Source of the DNA: Lachnospiraceae bacterium
GTDB lineage: Bacteria; Bacillota; Clostridia; Lachnospirales; Lachnospiraceae
Length of the DNA: 64,000 nucleotides
Assembly: GCA_017387565.1 (NCBI GenBank)
Contig: JAFOEY010000027.1
Location: 1 to 64,000, forward strand
Direction: 5' to 3'
Positions 23,191-32,352 of this stretch are shown piece after piece. The translations under genes were made by a program, and so were the position numbers. How positions within the stretch are numbered: position 1 is the stretch's first letter; each line of letters opens with the position of its first letter. The notes beneath the pieces are model-generated. The model did not search any database and was not told where the DNA came from. It worked only from the letters and a program-made list of their open reading frames with translations.

Positions 23191-25563
23191 TTACTCTTCC
23201 TCCCGGTCATAAACCTCGAATAACAAATCCGCAAGCTCGCCTTCAATCATTGGTCCTGTCATCTTTCCTTTTTGATAGGTATCGTAGTGTCCGGTATCAT
23301 AATATAAGAAAATCAAATCATCCTCACCGGATTCTTTTTCAATCTGTATTTCATATTTTGTAACCTCAGGCACATTTTGAAAACAGAGAGGACAAAATCC
23401 GTAGTCCGTCGTCTCAGAACCAATCAACTGCTGTTTCTGTAAACAATTTCCATTCTGATCACATAATGAAATCATGTAAACACTATCATTATATGCTCCC
23501 GTCAGGTTACGTACCTGAAACGATATGATAGAAAAATCTTTTTCACTCTCAAAGGTCTGTGTAATGCATTGTCCATAGGATAATGCCGGATATTCCTGTG
23601 CCTGAAATAAAAATTGGTCGACACTGACACTGACCTCAACATAATCCGTTTTCGCTAATTTTCCGACTAGAATGCCCAAACCAAGAATTCCAAATAATAT
23701 AACACAAAGATTAAATACTTTTCTATAGTCTTTTTTGCATTCCCTATTTTTTCCAAAAATATTTGCAGAAAATAACTTTTCTGCAGGATGTTTCATTTTC
23801 CACATCGGTAAGCCTAAGGCAACCACACATCCATTTAAATACATCGTCCCGATGCTATAAATCGTTGCAGATTCCCAAATCATCTGAAACAGATAACTTC
23901 CTGTTAATAAAAGCAGTAAAACAAATCCTTCGACCGGCAATCTTTTCTGAAAGAAAGAAACAATAGCAAAAATGCTGCATAAAAGCGACATCAAATAAAA
24001 TATCTGGGTCCATAAAAGAACCGGATCTCTGTGAACTCCATAGACAATCTGCCAAATCAGACCATAGTCACTGCTGATATTCAACTCCGAATGGTAACCA
24101 CCCGCACCATCCGCATAGGTATTGGACAACTTTCGCATATACAGCTTTGCAATACCCAAAGCTCCCAGTTCGTCTGCTCGGTCCTTCAGCAGAGAAACAG
24201 TCGCATCTTTTTTCTCTTTCGCAGTAGGATAATTCATGGTCCTTTGTTCATCATTTGCATTAAAAGAACCATCTCCTAATTCGTTCAATCCCATAGCAAT
24301 CCAATGTGTCAAAGGAAATGCCGTGTCTGTTTCATCAAATGCCAGATAGTGATCTTCCACTGCACCATAAATGATTTTTGTACCTCCAAATGAGATACAA
24401 AACAATAGAAGAACAAGGATAAAGCTTTTTCGATTTATCCGTTTCCCCCTGCAATACAGGCCGATGACAGCAGCAATCAGTGCGATGGCCACCGTTGCAC
24501 GAAGCTTATAACCAAAATAGAAAAAAATACCGGCTAATATAGTGTAGAGTATTCGTTTTATATTATTATGTTTTTGTTGTATGATACCATTATCTGTTTC
24601 TATGGTTTCTCCCGTTTTTGTTTCTGATTGTTCTACGTTTTCTCCGGTTGCTGCAACTTGAATTTCTGATTGTTCTACATTTTCTTCGATTGCTGCAACT
24701 TGAATTTCTGATTGCTCTACATTTTCTTCGATTGCTACTTTTTGCTTCTCTGCTTGCTGTATGGTTTCTCCGATTGCCGCTTTATGTTTTTTTGCTTGCT
24801 TTGCTATTTTATCATTTTTCTCACATATTAAGTCATAAATCGCATATAAAAGATAAATCCCCCAGATAGCAAAGGCCATGGAGCAGGTATTGGTATAGTA
24901 AAACGGAAGCCAGACATAGCTTAAAGGATTAAAGACCATATAAAGTAAAAACAAGACAGCCTTTGCTTTTGAAAAATATTTATTTAAAAAAGCATAACAA
25001 CCGGCAAATGCAGCATCTACAAACAGCACATTGATAAACTGCAGAACAATGACCGCATTGGAAAAATCCTGTCTAATCAGACCAATCATACGAAATAGTT
25101 TAATAAACCAGTGTGTCATGATCGTCATGGCATAGTTATTGGCATAACGGGCAAAATATCCCTCCAAATCCGTTTCCTGTATTCCCGGCTGACTGAAAAG
25201 AGCAATGGCTTCATCTACTACTTTTAACGAATCATAGCGTATTCCGGCTTTCGCAAGCATTACAAATACCATCTGCAGTACAAACAAGCATGCACCTGTC
25301 ATCAAGGCAATCTGTTTTAGTTTCTGCTTTGGTAAAGAAACAAGCTTTTTTCCCACGATACGATATACCATGGTTAAAAGCATGACTGACAGCAACATAC
25401 AGATTCCACGCAGAATAACCGGCATCTGCTCAAAAGCACTGCAGCCACCATTAAACCATACAAATGCTCCCATAATCAGCAAGTATATGGAAAAAATAGC
25501 AAAAACTGCCATCGATATGGAAAAAATAAAAAATCGGCTTCCCCGATAAAACTTTGTCTGCAT
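23191..25563 (-). CDS. GT-C-like membrane glycosyltransferase with repeat loop and C-terminal outer domain (paralogue A)
   Basis: The 790 aa polytopic protein is a paralogue of the one at 35044-37635. The first outer loop has RYDSLKVVDEAI and YFARYANNYAMT, matching WDSGFV and YLSVYPNQN in the paralogue. Both share GYKLRATVAIALIAA / GYELRATAIIFAIAA and a DETDTAFPLTHWIAMGL-type block. After the last helix (about 645) comes a beta-rich outer domain with NDSVYMISLCDQNGN. Between helices, at about residues 255-320, are four 14-residue repeats of the type VEQSEIQVAAIEEN. It should use a polyprenyl-phosphate sugar. It is coupled to the downstream acyltransferase. Confidence 0.75.
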   Translation of the reverse strand: MQTKFYRGSRFFIFSISMAVFAIFSIYLLIMGAFVWFNGGCSAFEQMPVILRGICMLLSVMLLTMVYRIVGKKLVSLPKQKLKQIALMTGACLFVLQMVFVMLAKAGIRYDSLKVVDEAIALFSQPGIQETDLEGYFARYANNYAMTIMTHWFIKLFRMIGLIRQDFSNAVIVLQFINVLFVDAAFAGCYAFLNKYFSKAKAVLFLLYMVFNPLSYVWLPFYYTNTCSMAFAIWGIYLLYAIYDLICEKNDKIAKQAKKHKAAIGETIQQAEKQKVAIEENVEQSEIQVAAIEENVEQSEIQVAATGENVEQSETKTGETIETDNGIIQQKHNNIKRILYTILAGIFFYFGYKLRATVAIALIAAVIGLYCRGKRINRKSFILVLLLFCISFGGTKIIYGAVEDHYLAFDETDTAFPLTHWIAMGLNELGDGSFNANDEQRTMNYPTAKEKKDATVSLLKDRADELGALGIAKLYMRKLSNTYADGAGGYHSELNISSDYGLIWQIVYGVHRDPVLLWTQIFYLMSLLCSIFAIVSFFQKRLPVEGFVLLLLLTGSYLFQMIWESATIYSIGTMYLNGCVVALGLPMWKMKHPAEKLFSANIFGKNRECKKDYRKVFNLCVILFGILGLGILVGKLAKTDYVEVSVSVDQFLFQAQEYPALSYGQCITQTFESEKDFSIISFQVRNLTGAYNDSVYMISLCDQNGNCLQKQQLIGSETTDYGFCPLCFQNVPEVTKYEIQIEKESGEDDLIFLYYDTGHYDTYQKGKMTGPMIEGELADLLFEVYDREEE
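24600..24800 (-). repeat. Intragenic 42-bp tandem repeat, about four copies
   Basis: CTGATTGTTCTAC-type blocks at 24624, 24666 and 24708 give a 42-bp period (14 codons), with degenerate flanking units. The encoded segment is a charged Glu/Gln-rich loop of the membrane protein. Confidence 0.88.
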
Positions 25564-25647
25564 ATAATATATTCTTTCCGTTCTTTTTTGTATTTCTATA
25601 GTTCTCAGATTTCTGTTTTCTGTTCTATATTTCTCTGTTTTTGTCTT

Positions 25648-25828
25648 CTACGCCCCGCCGGTTACTTGCCGCGGGGTATAGCCTTCTCATTTTTATTTCT
25701 CACGCCCCGCTATGCGTTTGTCGCGGGGTACAGCCTTCTCATTTTTATTTTTCACGCCCCGCTATGCGTTTGTCGCGGGGTATTGTCTTCTCATTTTTAT
25801 CTCTCATGCCCCGCCGGTTACTTGTTAC
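25648..25828. repeat. Array of four CCCCGC...GCGGGG hairpin units
   Basis: Units of roughly 54-58 bp contain CGCCCCGC, a 12-base loop and GCGGGGTA, followed by TTCTCATTTTTAT. The middle two are nearly identical and the fourth has lost its right arm. The array fills the 254-bp gap between the acyltransferase (25818-27041) and paralogue A on the - strand, so the hairpins should be in the intercistronic RNA. GC content is locally far above the surroundings. Confidence 0.85.
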
Positions 25829-27041
25829 GGAATATATTCCTCTTAATTCCATCTATCATCACACAAGCAGCAATTGAAACAACGATGGCTACCAACTTTT
25901 CAACAGCAAAAAGCATTTGTAAAACCCAGTCCGGATACTGCATGATCCAATTCATAAGATAATTGTCTAAAAATCCGAGAACCATCATTACCATAACCAG
26001 AATAAAATAATGATAACACAAAATAGTTAGCGTATGCTTACCAAATTTCGCTAAAATGGAGCAAATTTTTTCTGCTTTTTTATCCAGTAAGTTCATGATT
26101 AGCATTAATAAAATAGAAGAACTGATTGCCGCCGTACACATCAATGTAACACTCTTTCCGGTATCGCTCAGCGATAAATTATAGGAACCGTTAAACAGAC
26201 CTGAAACGATACAGATGATAAAAAGGAGCACAATGACAACACGCCTTATTTCAGGAGAAATCTTGCTCATATGCTCTGTCGCTCTCCCTTGAGATAATTT
26301 AGTTTGAAATGATTTATCTTGAGATAATTTAACTTGAGATTTCTTTTGAGATATTTCCTCTTGAAATAATTCATCTTGATAGGTATTCGCCAAAATTTTC
26401 TCACTATTTTCATTAAAAAAATCAATTTTTTTGAGCAGATTTCCGACTAACATCATCAAAAGAAAAAACGGCATGATATCAAGGCACCAGGGTAAAAGAA
26501 CCGGCACGAAATAATGATATCCGGTTGCAAAAAGCGCATAAACAACTACAATCAACACTACTTTTTTTTCATTTCCTTTACATAAACGATAAAAGCCTTC
26601 CAACATGATCAACGCTACAAATAATGCCGGCAAAAACCAGGTCGGTGCATTGAGATTAATCATCAGATTCGAATGATAATCTGAGCTTATAAAAATCTGA
26701 TTTCGACCATATAGAATTCCTAAGAGTGACCTGACAACAAAATCCGAAGGCAAATTATGTGTTAAAACCCTTTTTATTAAAAAGAACAGAAATAAAAAAA
26801 GATTGGCCACCAGATAAGGAATTATCAGACGTTTTGCTTTCTTTTTTACATAGTCAATATACGTCCCATTATCCGGATGATAGGTGTAACCGGACAATAG
26901 GAAAAAGGCCGGCACAAAAAACATGCCGCCCCAAAAATTTACGCCGGGTATTCGAAGTTCGCTATGATTTAATACTACAATGAACATGGCAACGGCCTTT
27001 GCGGCATCAATCCAGTTCTTGCGCAAAACATTTTCTTTCAT
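25818..27041 (-). CDS. Acyltransferase-3 family membrane protein
   Basis: The 407 aa protein has the family start KNWIDAAKAVAMFIVVLNH and FFVPAFFLLSGYTYHP, followed by about ten membrane segments. It probably transfers an acetyl or other short acyl group to a surface sugar. A hydrophilic loop at about residues 215-255 has Ser/Gln/Lys repeats (KSQVKLSQDKSFQTKLSQ) and is not part of the family core. It lies 5 bp downstream of another acyltransferase gene on the same strand, so the two are surely cotranscribed. Confidence 0.88.
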   Translation of the reverse strand: MKENVLRKNWIDAAKAVAMFIVVLNHSELRIPGVNFWGGMFFVPAFFLLSGYTYHPDNGTYIDYVKKKAKRLIIPYLVANLFLFLFFLIKRVLTHNLPSDFVVRSLLGILYGRNQIFISSDYHSNLMINLNAPTWFLPALFVALIMLEGFYRLCKGNEKKVVLIVVVYALFATGYHYFVPVLLPWCLDIMPFFLLMMLVGNLLKKIDFFNENSEKILANTYQDELFQEEISQKKSQVKLSQDKSFQTKLSQGRATEHMSKISPEIRRVVIVLLFIICIVSGLFNGSYNLSLSDTGKSVTLMCTAAISSSILLMLIMNLLDKKAEKICSILAKFGKHTLTILCYHYFILVMVMMVLGFLDNYLMNWIMQYPDWVLQMLFAVEKLVAIVVSIAACVMIDGIKRNIFRNK

Positions 27042-27046
27042 ATCTT

Positions 27047-28303
27047 CTACAATGCTTCCTGCTTTTGTTGTTTACTGCCATCGACTTCTGTCTCAGCCTT
27101 ATCTAACTCTGTTCTTTCTGACTCAGTTTTTTCTGTCTCAGCTTTTTCTTCCCCGGTATTACCTTCAAATAATTCCACAACCATATTCGCTATTTTAATG
27201 CCTGGTTTTTCAACAAATTTATGCATCAATACAGCCAGAACTGAAATCAGTAAAACCGTTAGAAGAACATTAATTAATGCCAGTAAATGATAATTTATTT
27301 TTCCATACCATGCGATAAACAATCCACACGAAAAGGTACATAGGATTGGAAAATGCAGCAAATAAAAACAATAAGTATATTTGGTAAACCAGGTCAGCGG
27401 CTTGATGTCCAAAGCCTTCGGCACAGTTTTCAAATGTAACAGCGCATATAAAATCATAGGTGCAGCCACATTATAATAAAACATAACTTTGATGGGAAAG
27501 AACTGATAAATAGTTCCTTCATAATGTTCACCGATTGGCGGAAATGAGCCTAAGAAAAGTCCGCATGCCAAAAGCAATCCCATAAGCCACCGCTTCGTTG
27601 AAAACTTTGCAAGCCATTTAGGCTCACAATAGGTCAGATCACAGACTACCATGCCCAAAATCATGGAAAGGAAATCCGAACGGATAAAGGCAATTGTCGC
27701 AACCGCATAAATGATATAGCGCCATTTTTTTTCTCCGAACAGTAATATGATGACAGCAATCATCAGAGTTCCGAAAAACTCATAAAAGATAAACCAGATA
27801 GGTCCGTTATACTGATTAGATCCATTGATAAAACAACCGATAAAAGCCTCTTTCAAGGCTCCTCCCAAACTAGGTGCAAAGGTATTGTAATTACCCGAAA
27901 AAACCTCCGAATGCGCCAAAACAGATGCCTCTGCATTTTGGTACAAGGAAAGCTTCATCAGGATATAGACCAAAAGATTGGCAGCCACAATCGGAAATAC
28001 CAGTCGGAAATACTTTTTAATGGCTCCGGATTTTAACGACTCTTTATCTTTCGTCAAAAAGAAACGGTATCCGACAAAAAAGCCACTCAGTGCCAGAAAA
28101 ATACGCACTGCAAACTTTGCTCCGCACAGAATATTGAGAGGCGTGGAACCGATAAAATATTCTACTTTCGGTGCATGATAATACTCCGGTAAAAGACAAT
28201 ATTCACCGGGATAAAACAGATTTACAAAATGAAAATTAAAGACCATAAAACAGGCAATAACTTTGAGCCCGTCCAAATAGCCAAGTTTTTTTGCTTCCTG
28301 CAT
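27047..28303 (-). CDS. Acyltransferase-3 family membrane protein
   Basis: The 418 aa protein starts GYLDGLKVIACFMVFNFHFVN, a variant of the acyltransferase-3 entry motif. It has FLALSGFFVGYRFFLTKDKE and about ten membrane helices. GPIWFIFYEFFG and YTYCFYLLHFPIL are further family blocks. The C-terminal tail (about 385-418) is a low-complexity run of Glu, Thr and Lys (TEKTESERTELDKAETE) that looks repeat-derived. It is first of an acyltransferase pair. The acceptor and acyl group are unknown. Confidence 0.87.
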   Translation of the reverse strand: MQEAKKLGYLDGLKVIACFMVFNFHFVNLFYPGEYCLLPEYYHAPKVEYFIGSTPLNILCGAKFAVRIFLALSGFFVGYRFFLTKDKESLKSGAIKKYFRLVFPIVAANLLVYILMKLSLYQNAEASVLAHSEVFSGNYNTFAPSLGGALKEAFIGCFINGSNQYNGPIWFIFYEFFGTLMIAVIILLFGEKKWRYIIYAVATIAFIRSDFLSMILGMVVCDLTYCEPKWLAKFSTKRWLMGLLLACGLFLGSFPPIGEHYEGTIYQFFPIKVMFYYNVAAPMILYALLHLKTVPKALDIKPLTWFTKYTYCFYLLHFPILCTFSCGLFIAWYGKINYHLLALINVLLTVLLISVLAVLMHKFVEKPGIKIANMVVELFEGNTGEEKAETEKTESERTELDKAETEVDGSKQQKQEAL

Positions 28304-28341
28304 TTTTATCTCTTTCTATTAATTTTTCTATCAAAAATCAT

Positions 28342-28367
28342 ATGATGTTGGGGTCAAAAGGTATTTT
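28342..28367 (-). repeat. Right-end fragment of the dispersed element, inverted
   Basis: ATGATGTTGGGGTCAAAAGG followed by TATTTT is the exact reverse complement of the last 26 bases of copy 1. It lies in the 87-bp gap between the SDR and acyltransferase genes. The rest of the element is absent. Confidence 0.85.
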
Positions 28368-28390
28368 ACATACCAGTTATCACGAAAAAA

Positions 28391-29224
28391 TTACCAGATA
28401 GTACGTCCGCCATCCAAAATAACGGTTGCCCCTGTCATATAGGAGCTTGCCTCAGACAGCATATAGAGCACAGTAGCCGGATATTCATCCGGTCTGGACA
28501 TTCTTCCCATGGGAATTAATTCACTAATTTTCTGAACAAATTCTTCATTTTGTCCGTTTGAAAGAGATGCGGGGCAAAGCGTATTCACACGCACTCCGCA
28601 TTTTGCCCAATAGGTTGCCAGATATTTGGTCAGTCCCATGATTCCATGTTTTACGACCGAATAGGAAACAGGCTTTACCGTCTGCTCTTCTTCCGGCACG
28701 CCTTCTTTTTTATAGATATTCTGATTGGGTGAAATGACACCATAATCCGAAGAAATATTGATGATAACACCCTTTTTCTGTTTTTCCATTTCATAACCAA
28801 AGACCTGACAGCAAAGAAATGCTCCCGTCAGACCAACGCGCATATCATCTTCCCAGATATCCAAAGGCAGATTATGAAAGCGCATAGCTCCGAGATTTTT
28901 GGATCCGCCCTCTACTTTCGGATTGTTTGCGGCATTGTTAATCAAACCGTCAATATGTCCGTATTTTTTAAGTAAGTCATCCCGGATTGCTTCTAAGCAG
29001 GAACGGTTGGTAATATCCGCAACATAGGTTTCGATTGTACGGTCCGGATACTGTTGTAAAAATTCCGCTTTCACCTTTTTAAGCGGCTCTTCAAATATAT
29101 CTAAGAGAACCGGAATTCCTTCGCCTTCTAAAACCGCTTCTGCATGTCTTCTTCCGATTAATCCGGCTCCTCCCGTAATGATGATTACCTGATCTTTGAT
29201 TTTAAACTGGTCAAATATTGACAT
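28391..29224 (-). CDS. Short-chain dehydrogenase/reductase
   Basis: This cytoplasmic NAD(P)-dependent oxidoreductase of 277 aa has ITGGAGLIGRRHA for the cofactor, NISSD for the catalytic serine, and YSVVKHG with Tyr188 and Lys192. It ends with the classical SYMTGATVILDGGRTIW. The ATG at 29224 has GGGGGA upstream and overlaps the end of the Gfo/Idh/MocA gene by 14 bp; a TTG two codons earlier is less likely. Paired oxidoreductases of these two families occur in nonulosonic and other unusual sugar clusters, but the substrate cannot be read from the sequence. Confidence 0.88.
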   Translation of the reverse strand: MSIFDQFKIKDQVIIITGGAGLIGRRHAEAVLEGEGIPVLLDIFEEPLKKVKAEFLQQYPDRTIETYVADITNRSCLEAIRDDLLKKYGHIDGLINNAANNPKVEGGSKNLGAMRFHNLPLDIWEDDMRVGLTGAFLCCQVFGYEMEKQKKGVIINISSDYGVISPNQNIYKKEGVPEEEQTVKPVSYSVVKHGIMGLTKYLATYWAKCGVRVNTLCPASLSNGQNEEFVQKISELIPMGRMSRPDEYPATVLYMLSEASSYMTGATVILDGGRTIW

Positions 29225-30248
29225 GTACAATTTCCCCCGTTTTCATGGATTCTTTGATTGCCAAAGCCATCTTCAGACTGACAATTCCGTCTTCTAAAGT
29301 GATAGCTTCGGGTGTATGATTTCTGATGCTTTCAAAAAACAATTTTAATTCCTCGATAAACATATCGTTACGTGAAAAGTCCAGAAACTCTGTTGTTTTG
29401 GTTTCATCCTTCACGGTTTTGGTAACTGTGTTCTTAATTAAATCAGCCCGGATTTTTCCATGCTCGCCGACTACTTTGATAAAACGGGAAGGAGGACTTT
29501 GATAAAAATCCGCATGCACTCTGGCTCCCAAAATCTGTCCATCATAATCCAAAGTAAAGATACCATCACAATTATCTTCGACATCTATAGATAAATCGCC
29601 CTGAGTACCACCAAATGCGTAAACCGTAAGTGGCTTTCCAAATAAGTAATACAGATAATCCATCTCGTGAACAAGCTGGTTGGTTACTACTCCACCACCC
29701 ATATCTTTTCGTGCCATGTAAGTTTCTTTATAATCTTCGTATGTGTGCATCGTGGTAAGTCTTTCTCCCACAACCGCCTCTACGGATAAAATACGGCCAA
29801 GTTCTTTCTTTTGAAGTGTCTCTTTCACGGCACGGATCCCGGGATGAAAACGATTCTGATAACCAACAAATACTTTGATGTTATTTTCTCGAATTGCCTC
29901 TTTTAATTCATCCATACCTGTCATGTCATCCGAAATCGGCTTTTCTAAAAACAGATGACATCCGGCTTTTGCACAGGCTGTCGCACATGCAATATGGAGA
30001 TTGGTTGGATTGGTAATAAAAGCTACCTCCGGTTTCTCATCCAATGCTTCTTCCAGAGTAGAAAAAGAAGTAATATGAAATTCCTCTTCCAGACTGACAT
30101 TTTCCCGAATTTGCATCGTGTCAGAAAAGGTTCGCTGCAGACCTCTGACACGATATGCAATGATTTCTGCCTCGTCTCCTAAAACTCTTTTTATATTTCT
30201 CAAATGGCGCTGGCCGATACTGCCAAGGCCAATCATTAATATTTTCAT
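29211..30248 (-). CDS. Gfo/Idh/MocA-family oxidoreductase
   Basis: The 345 aa protein has an N-terminal Rossmann motif IGLGSIGQRHLRNI (about residues 6-19) and FLEKPISDD with the family catalytic-region Lys in EKP. A C-terminal alpha/beta dimerisation domain includes GGGVVTNQLVHEMDYL. It probably oxidises or reduces a sugar or sugar nucleotide. It overlaps the DUF2304 gene by 4 bp (ATGA) and the SDR gene by 14 bp, so all three are translationally coupled. That suggests modification of the same sugar that the neighbouring GT2-DUF2304 pair loads. Confidence 0.9.
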   Translation of the reverse strand: MKILMIGLGSIGQRHLRNIKRVLGDEAEIIAYRVRGLQRTFSDTMQIRENVSLEEEFHITSFSTLEEALDEKPEVAFITNPTNLHIACATACAKAGCHLFLEKPISDDMTGMDELKEAIRENNIKVFVGYQNRFHPGIRAVKETLQKKELGRILSVEAVVGERLTTMHTYEDYKETYMARKDMGGGVVTNQLVHEMDYLYYLFGKPLTVYAFGGTQGDLSIDVEDNCDGIFTLDYDGQILGARVHADFYQSPPSRFIKVVGEHGKIRADLIKNTVTKTVKDETKTTEFLDFSRNDMFIEELKLFFESIRNHTPEAITLEDGIVSLKMALAIKESMKTGEIVHVNI

Positions 30249-30646
30249 GATTTTACCTTCTTTTCATCATTTTCTTTCTCAGCAATTTGTTCTTCTTTGA
30301 ATTGCAGTTTTTCTATCATTTCTTCCTGAATGGCTAAGGCCTGGGATAATTTCTTCATACGCTCTGACATCCGCGACATGCTTACCGTCAGTCCAAAGAT
30401 AATAACCAGTGAAAAACAAAATCCCAGGAAAAAGATCATATTCACCGGCGCCCAGATACCCAGCGCATAGGACAACTTTGTCAAAAGCACAGGAAAACAA
30501 TCTAAGATCAGCACAAAGAAAATCGCAATCAGCCAGGATAACGCATACTTTAGTTCCAACTGACGCTTGCGAATCATATTTATAATAACCGCCAGGGCAA
30601 TCACCAAGAACACTGCAATAATAATCTGAATTTTTAACGTCATCAT
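30245..30646 (-). CDS. DUF2304 small membrane protein (GacJ-like), copy 1
   Basis: This small protein has three or four hydrophobic segments (about residues 3-22, 32-52 and 65-95) and a charged, coiled-coil-prone C-terminus (SQALAIQEEMIEKLQFKEEQ). This is the DUF2304 pattern. In streptococci, the DUF2304 protein GacJ binds the GT2 enzyme GacI and stimulates formation of its undecaprenyl-phosphate sugar. The likely partner is the GT2 gene at 30940-31635, from which it is separated by a 39-bp tandem array. The start is ambiguous: ATG 30646 has AAGGGG upstream, while ATG 30667 would add seven residues. Confidence 0.83.
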   Translation of the reverse strand: MMTLKIQIIIAVFLVIALAVIINMIRKRQLELKYALSWLIAIFFVLILDCFPVLLTKLSYALGIWAPVNMIFFLGFCFSLVIIFGLTVSMSRMSERMKKLSQALAIQEEMIEKLQFKEEQIAEKENDEKKVKS

Positions 30647-30722
30647 ATTCTGCCTGTCCCCTTTCATTTTACCTTTTCAATTTTATTTCTCATTTTATCT
30701 TCATTATTCATGCGATTATATT

Positions 30723-30930
30723 TCACAATATATCTTATCCATTTGTTCATTTGGTTTTATCCCCAAATATGTCTTATCTGTTTATTCATTTGGTTTTATT
30801 CCACAATATGTCTTATCCGTTTGTTCATTTGGTTTTATTCCACAATATGTCTTATCCGTTTGTTCATTTGGTTTTATTCCACAATAGTCTTATCCGTTTA
30901 TTCATTTGGTTTTATTCCATAATTATCCGG
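30723..30930. repeat. 39-bp tandem repeat, about five copies
   Basis: The unit runs from CACAATATGTCTTATCCG to GGTTTTATTC and is 39 bp. The copies at 30802-30840 and 30841-30879 are identical, and flanking copies are diverged. It occupies the gap between a GT2 gene and its DUF2304 partner. Because 39 is a multiple of three, an open frame of 70 codons exists on the + strand. I do not regard it as a gene. Confidence 0.9.
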
Positions 30931-30939
30931 TTTCATTTC

Positions 30940-31635
30940 TTATTTTCTAAGCATCTCGAAAAAGATCGCAAGGCTAACCTTAATCATGTAATAAATACTC
31001 TTAAGTGGCGAAATAGAAGATGTTCCTTCCATACGCTTTCTCATAATAACCGGATATTCCATCACTTTTTTTCCGGAATTGATAATGGCCACTACACTTT
31101 CCGGCTCCGGATAATCCTTGGGATAGGATTCACTGTACATAGCAAGAATGTCCCGGTTTATCATACGCATACCGGAAGTCGGATCGGTAATTTTCTGTCC
31201 TGTCAAAAGCTTGATCAATGCCGAAAAATAGCGAATTCCAAATCGCCGCATTCCGGTGGACTGAAACCCTTCTTTTTCTAAAAAACGGGAACCAATCAGC
31301 ATATCGGCATTTTGTTCTATCATATAATCACGCATTTCTTGCAGGTATCTTGCATCATGCTGTCCATCTCCGTCGAACTGGATAGCATAGTCATATCCAT
31401 TTTTATATGCATATAAAAAACCGGTCTGCACAGCTCCGCCAATTCCTAAATTAACCGGCAAATTCAGTACCTGAAGATGATGTTCTCTGCAAACGGAAAG
31501 TGTATGATCCGTAGAGCAATCATTGATGATCACATAATCAAATTCCGGTGCATGCTCACAGATATCCTGCACGGTTTTTACAATGCTCTTTTCTTCATTG
31601 TATGCCGGAATAATGACAATACTTTTTATTTCCAT
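30940..31635 (-). CDS. GT2 glycosyltransferase, GacI/DPM1-like, copy 1
   Basis: This single GT-A domain enzyme of 231 aa has VIIPAYNEEKSI, INDCSTDHT, FDGDGQHD (metal-binding DxD region) and ITDPTSGMRMINRDI. The C-terminal region is short and hydrophobic. The compact size and motif set match enzymes that make polyprenyl-phosphate sugars and depend on a DUF2304 partner. It is a close paralogue of 32353-33045, and the two gene pairs are in tandem. The nucleotide-sugar donor is unknown; GacI itself uses UDP-GlcNAc. Confidence 0.88.
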   Translation of the reverse strand: MEIKSIVIIPAYNEEKSIVKTVQDICEHAPEFDYVIINDCSTDHTLSVCREHHLQVLNLPVNLGIGGAVQTGFLYAYKNGYDYAIQFDGDGQHDARYLQEMRDYMIEQNADMLIGSRFLEKEGFQSTGMRRFGIRYFSALIKLLTGQKITDPTSGMRMINRDILAMYSESYPKDYPEPESVVAIINSGKKVMEYPVIMRKRMEGTSSISPLKSIYYMIKVSLAIFFEMLRK

Positions 31636-31659
31636 AGTTTCTGATACTTTCTATATGTC

Positions 31660-31880
31660 GTTTTCTTATTTTTACAATTACGTTACCGCGAAATTTCTTT
31701 TTCTTATTTTTACAATTGCGTTACCGAGAAATTTCTTTTTCCTATTTTTAAAATTGCGTTACCGTGAAATTTCTTTTTCCTAATTTTACAATTGTGTTAC
31801 CGCGAAATTTCTTTTTCCTATTTTTAAAATTGCGTTCCCACGAAATTTTTCCAATTTTGCAATTATGTTCCCGCCAAATT
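31660..31880. repeat. 38-bp tandem repeat, about six copies
   Basis: CGTTACC-type blocks recur at 31681, 31719, 31757, 31795 and 31833, a strict 38-bp period, each followed by GCGAAATTTCTTTTTC. A diverged sixth copy follows at about 31866. The array fills most of the 333-bp gap between DUF2304 copy 2 and GT2 copy 1. No gene is seen in the gap. Confidence 0.9.
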
Positions 31881-31968
31881 TGCATAGTCTAACACTGATG
31901 CATGCTCATTTGGATAACAACGTAACAATACTAATATAGCTGTTTATTAACCGGACTTTATTGCTTGT

Positions 31969-32349
31969 CTATTTCTTGGTTGCATCATCAGCATTCATTT
32001 TGCCTGCATCGTTTTCTTCCGCCTTCTTTTTCATGATAGCTGATTCCTGAGCCAGAATACCAATTTTATATTCCATCTGGGAAATCTTGATGGACTGGGA
32101 AAACACTTTGACTAAAAGCAAAAAAATCATAGCCAGATAAATCAGATTAACCGGCGATTCGATGCCCAGAATACGTGCCAAAATCATGGCAAGCTCAGGG
32201 AAAATACTCAATACTACAACGATCAGGATAAACATAAACCAATAAATGGCGTTTTCAATTTTCATCTGTGATTTTCGAATCTGATGAACCGCATAAACGG
32301 CTGCCAGAAAAGACATCACAATCAATAATATTCTTAAGTATAAAGACAT
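31969..32349 (-). CDS. DUF2304 small membrane protein (GacJ-like), copy 2
   Basis: The 126 aa protein has the DUF2304 layout: hydrophobic segments near residues 4-22, 33-58 and 66-88, then a charged tail rich in Lys, Ala and Asp. It begins 3 bp after the stop codon of the GT2 gene at 32353-33045, so the pair is clearly a unit. By analogy with GacI-GacJ it should be a membrane partner that raises the activity of that GT2. Confidence 0.87.
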   Translation of the reverse strand: MSLYLRILLIVMSFLAAVYAVHQIRKSQMKIENAIYWFMFILIVVVLSIFPELAMILARILGIESPVNLIYLAMIFLLLVKVFSQSIKISQMEYKIGILAQESAIMKKKAEENDAGKMNADDATKK

Positions 32350-32352
32350 CGT

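Noticed and set aside
25641-25962. Open frames through the GC-rich hairpin array and the end of the acyltransferase
   Set aside because: They repeat with the hairpin units or are antisense to a clear acyltransferase-3 gene.
30710-30922. 70-codon open frame on the + strand
   Set aside because: It is the 39-bp repeat read in frame; the peptide is low complexity and there is no ribosome site.
30723-31880. Period-38/39 arrays as CRISPR arrays
   Set aside because: The entire unit is repeated, with no unique spacers between conserved repeats, and no cas genes are nearby.
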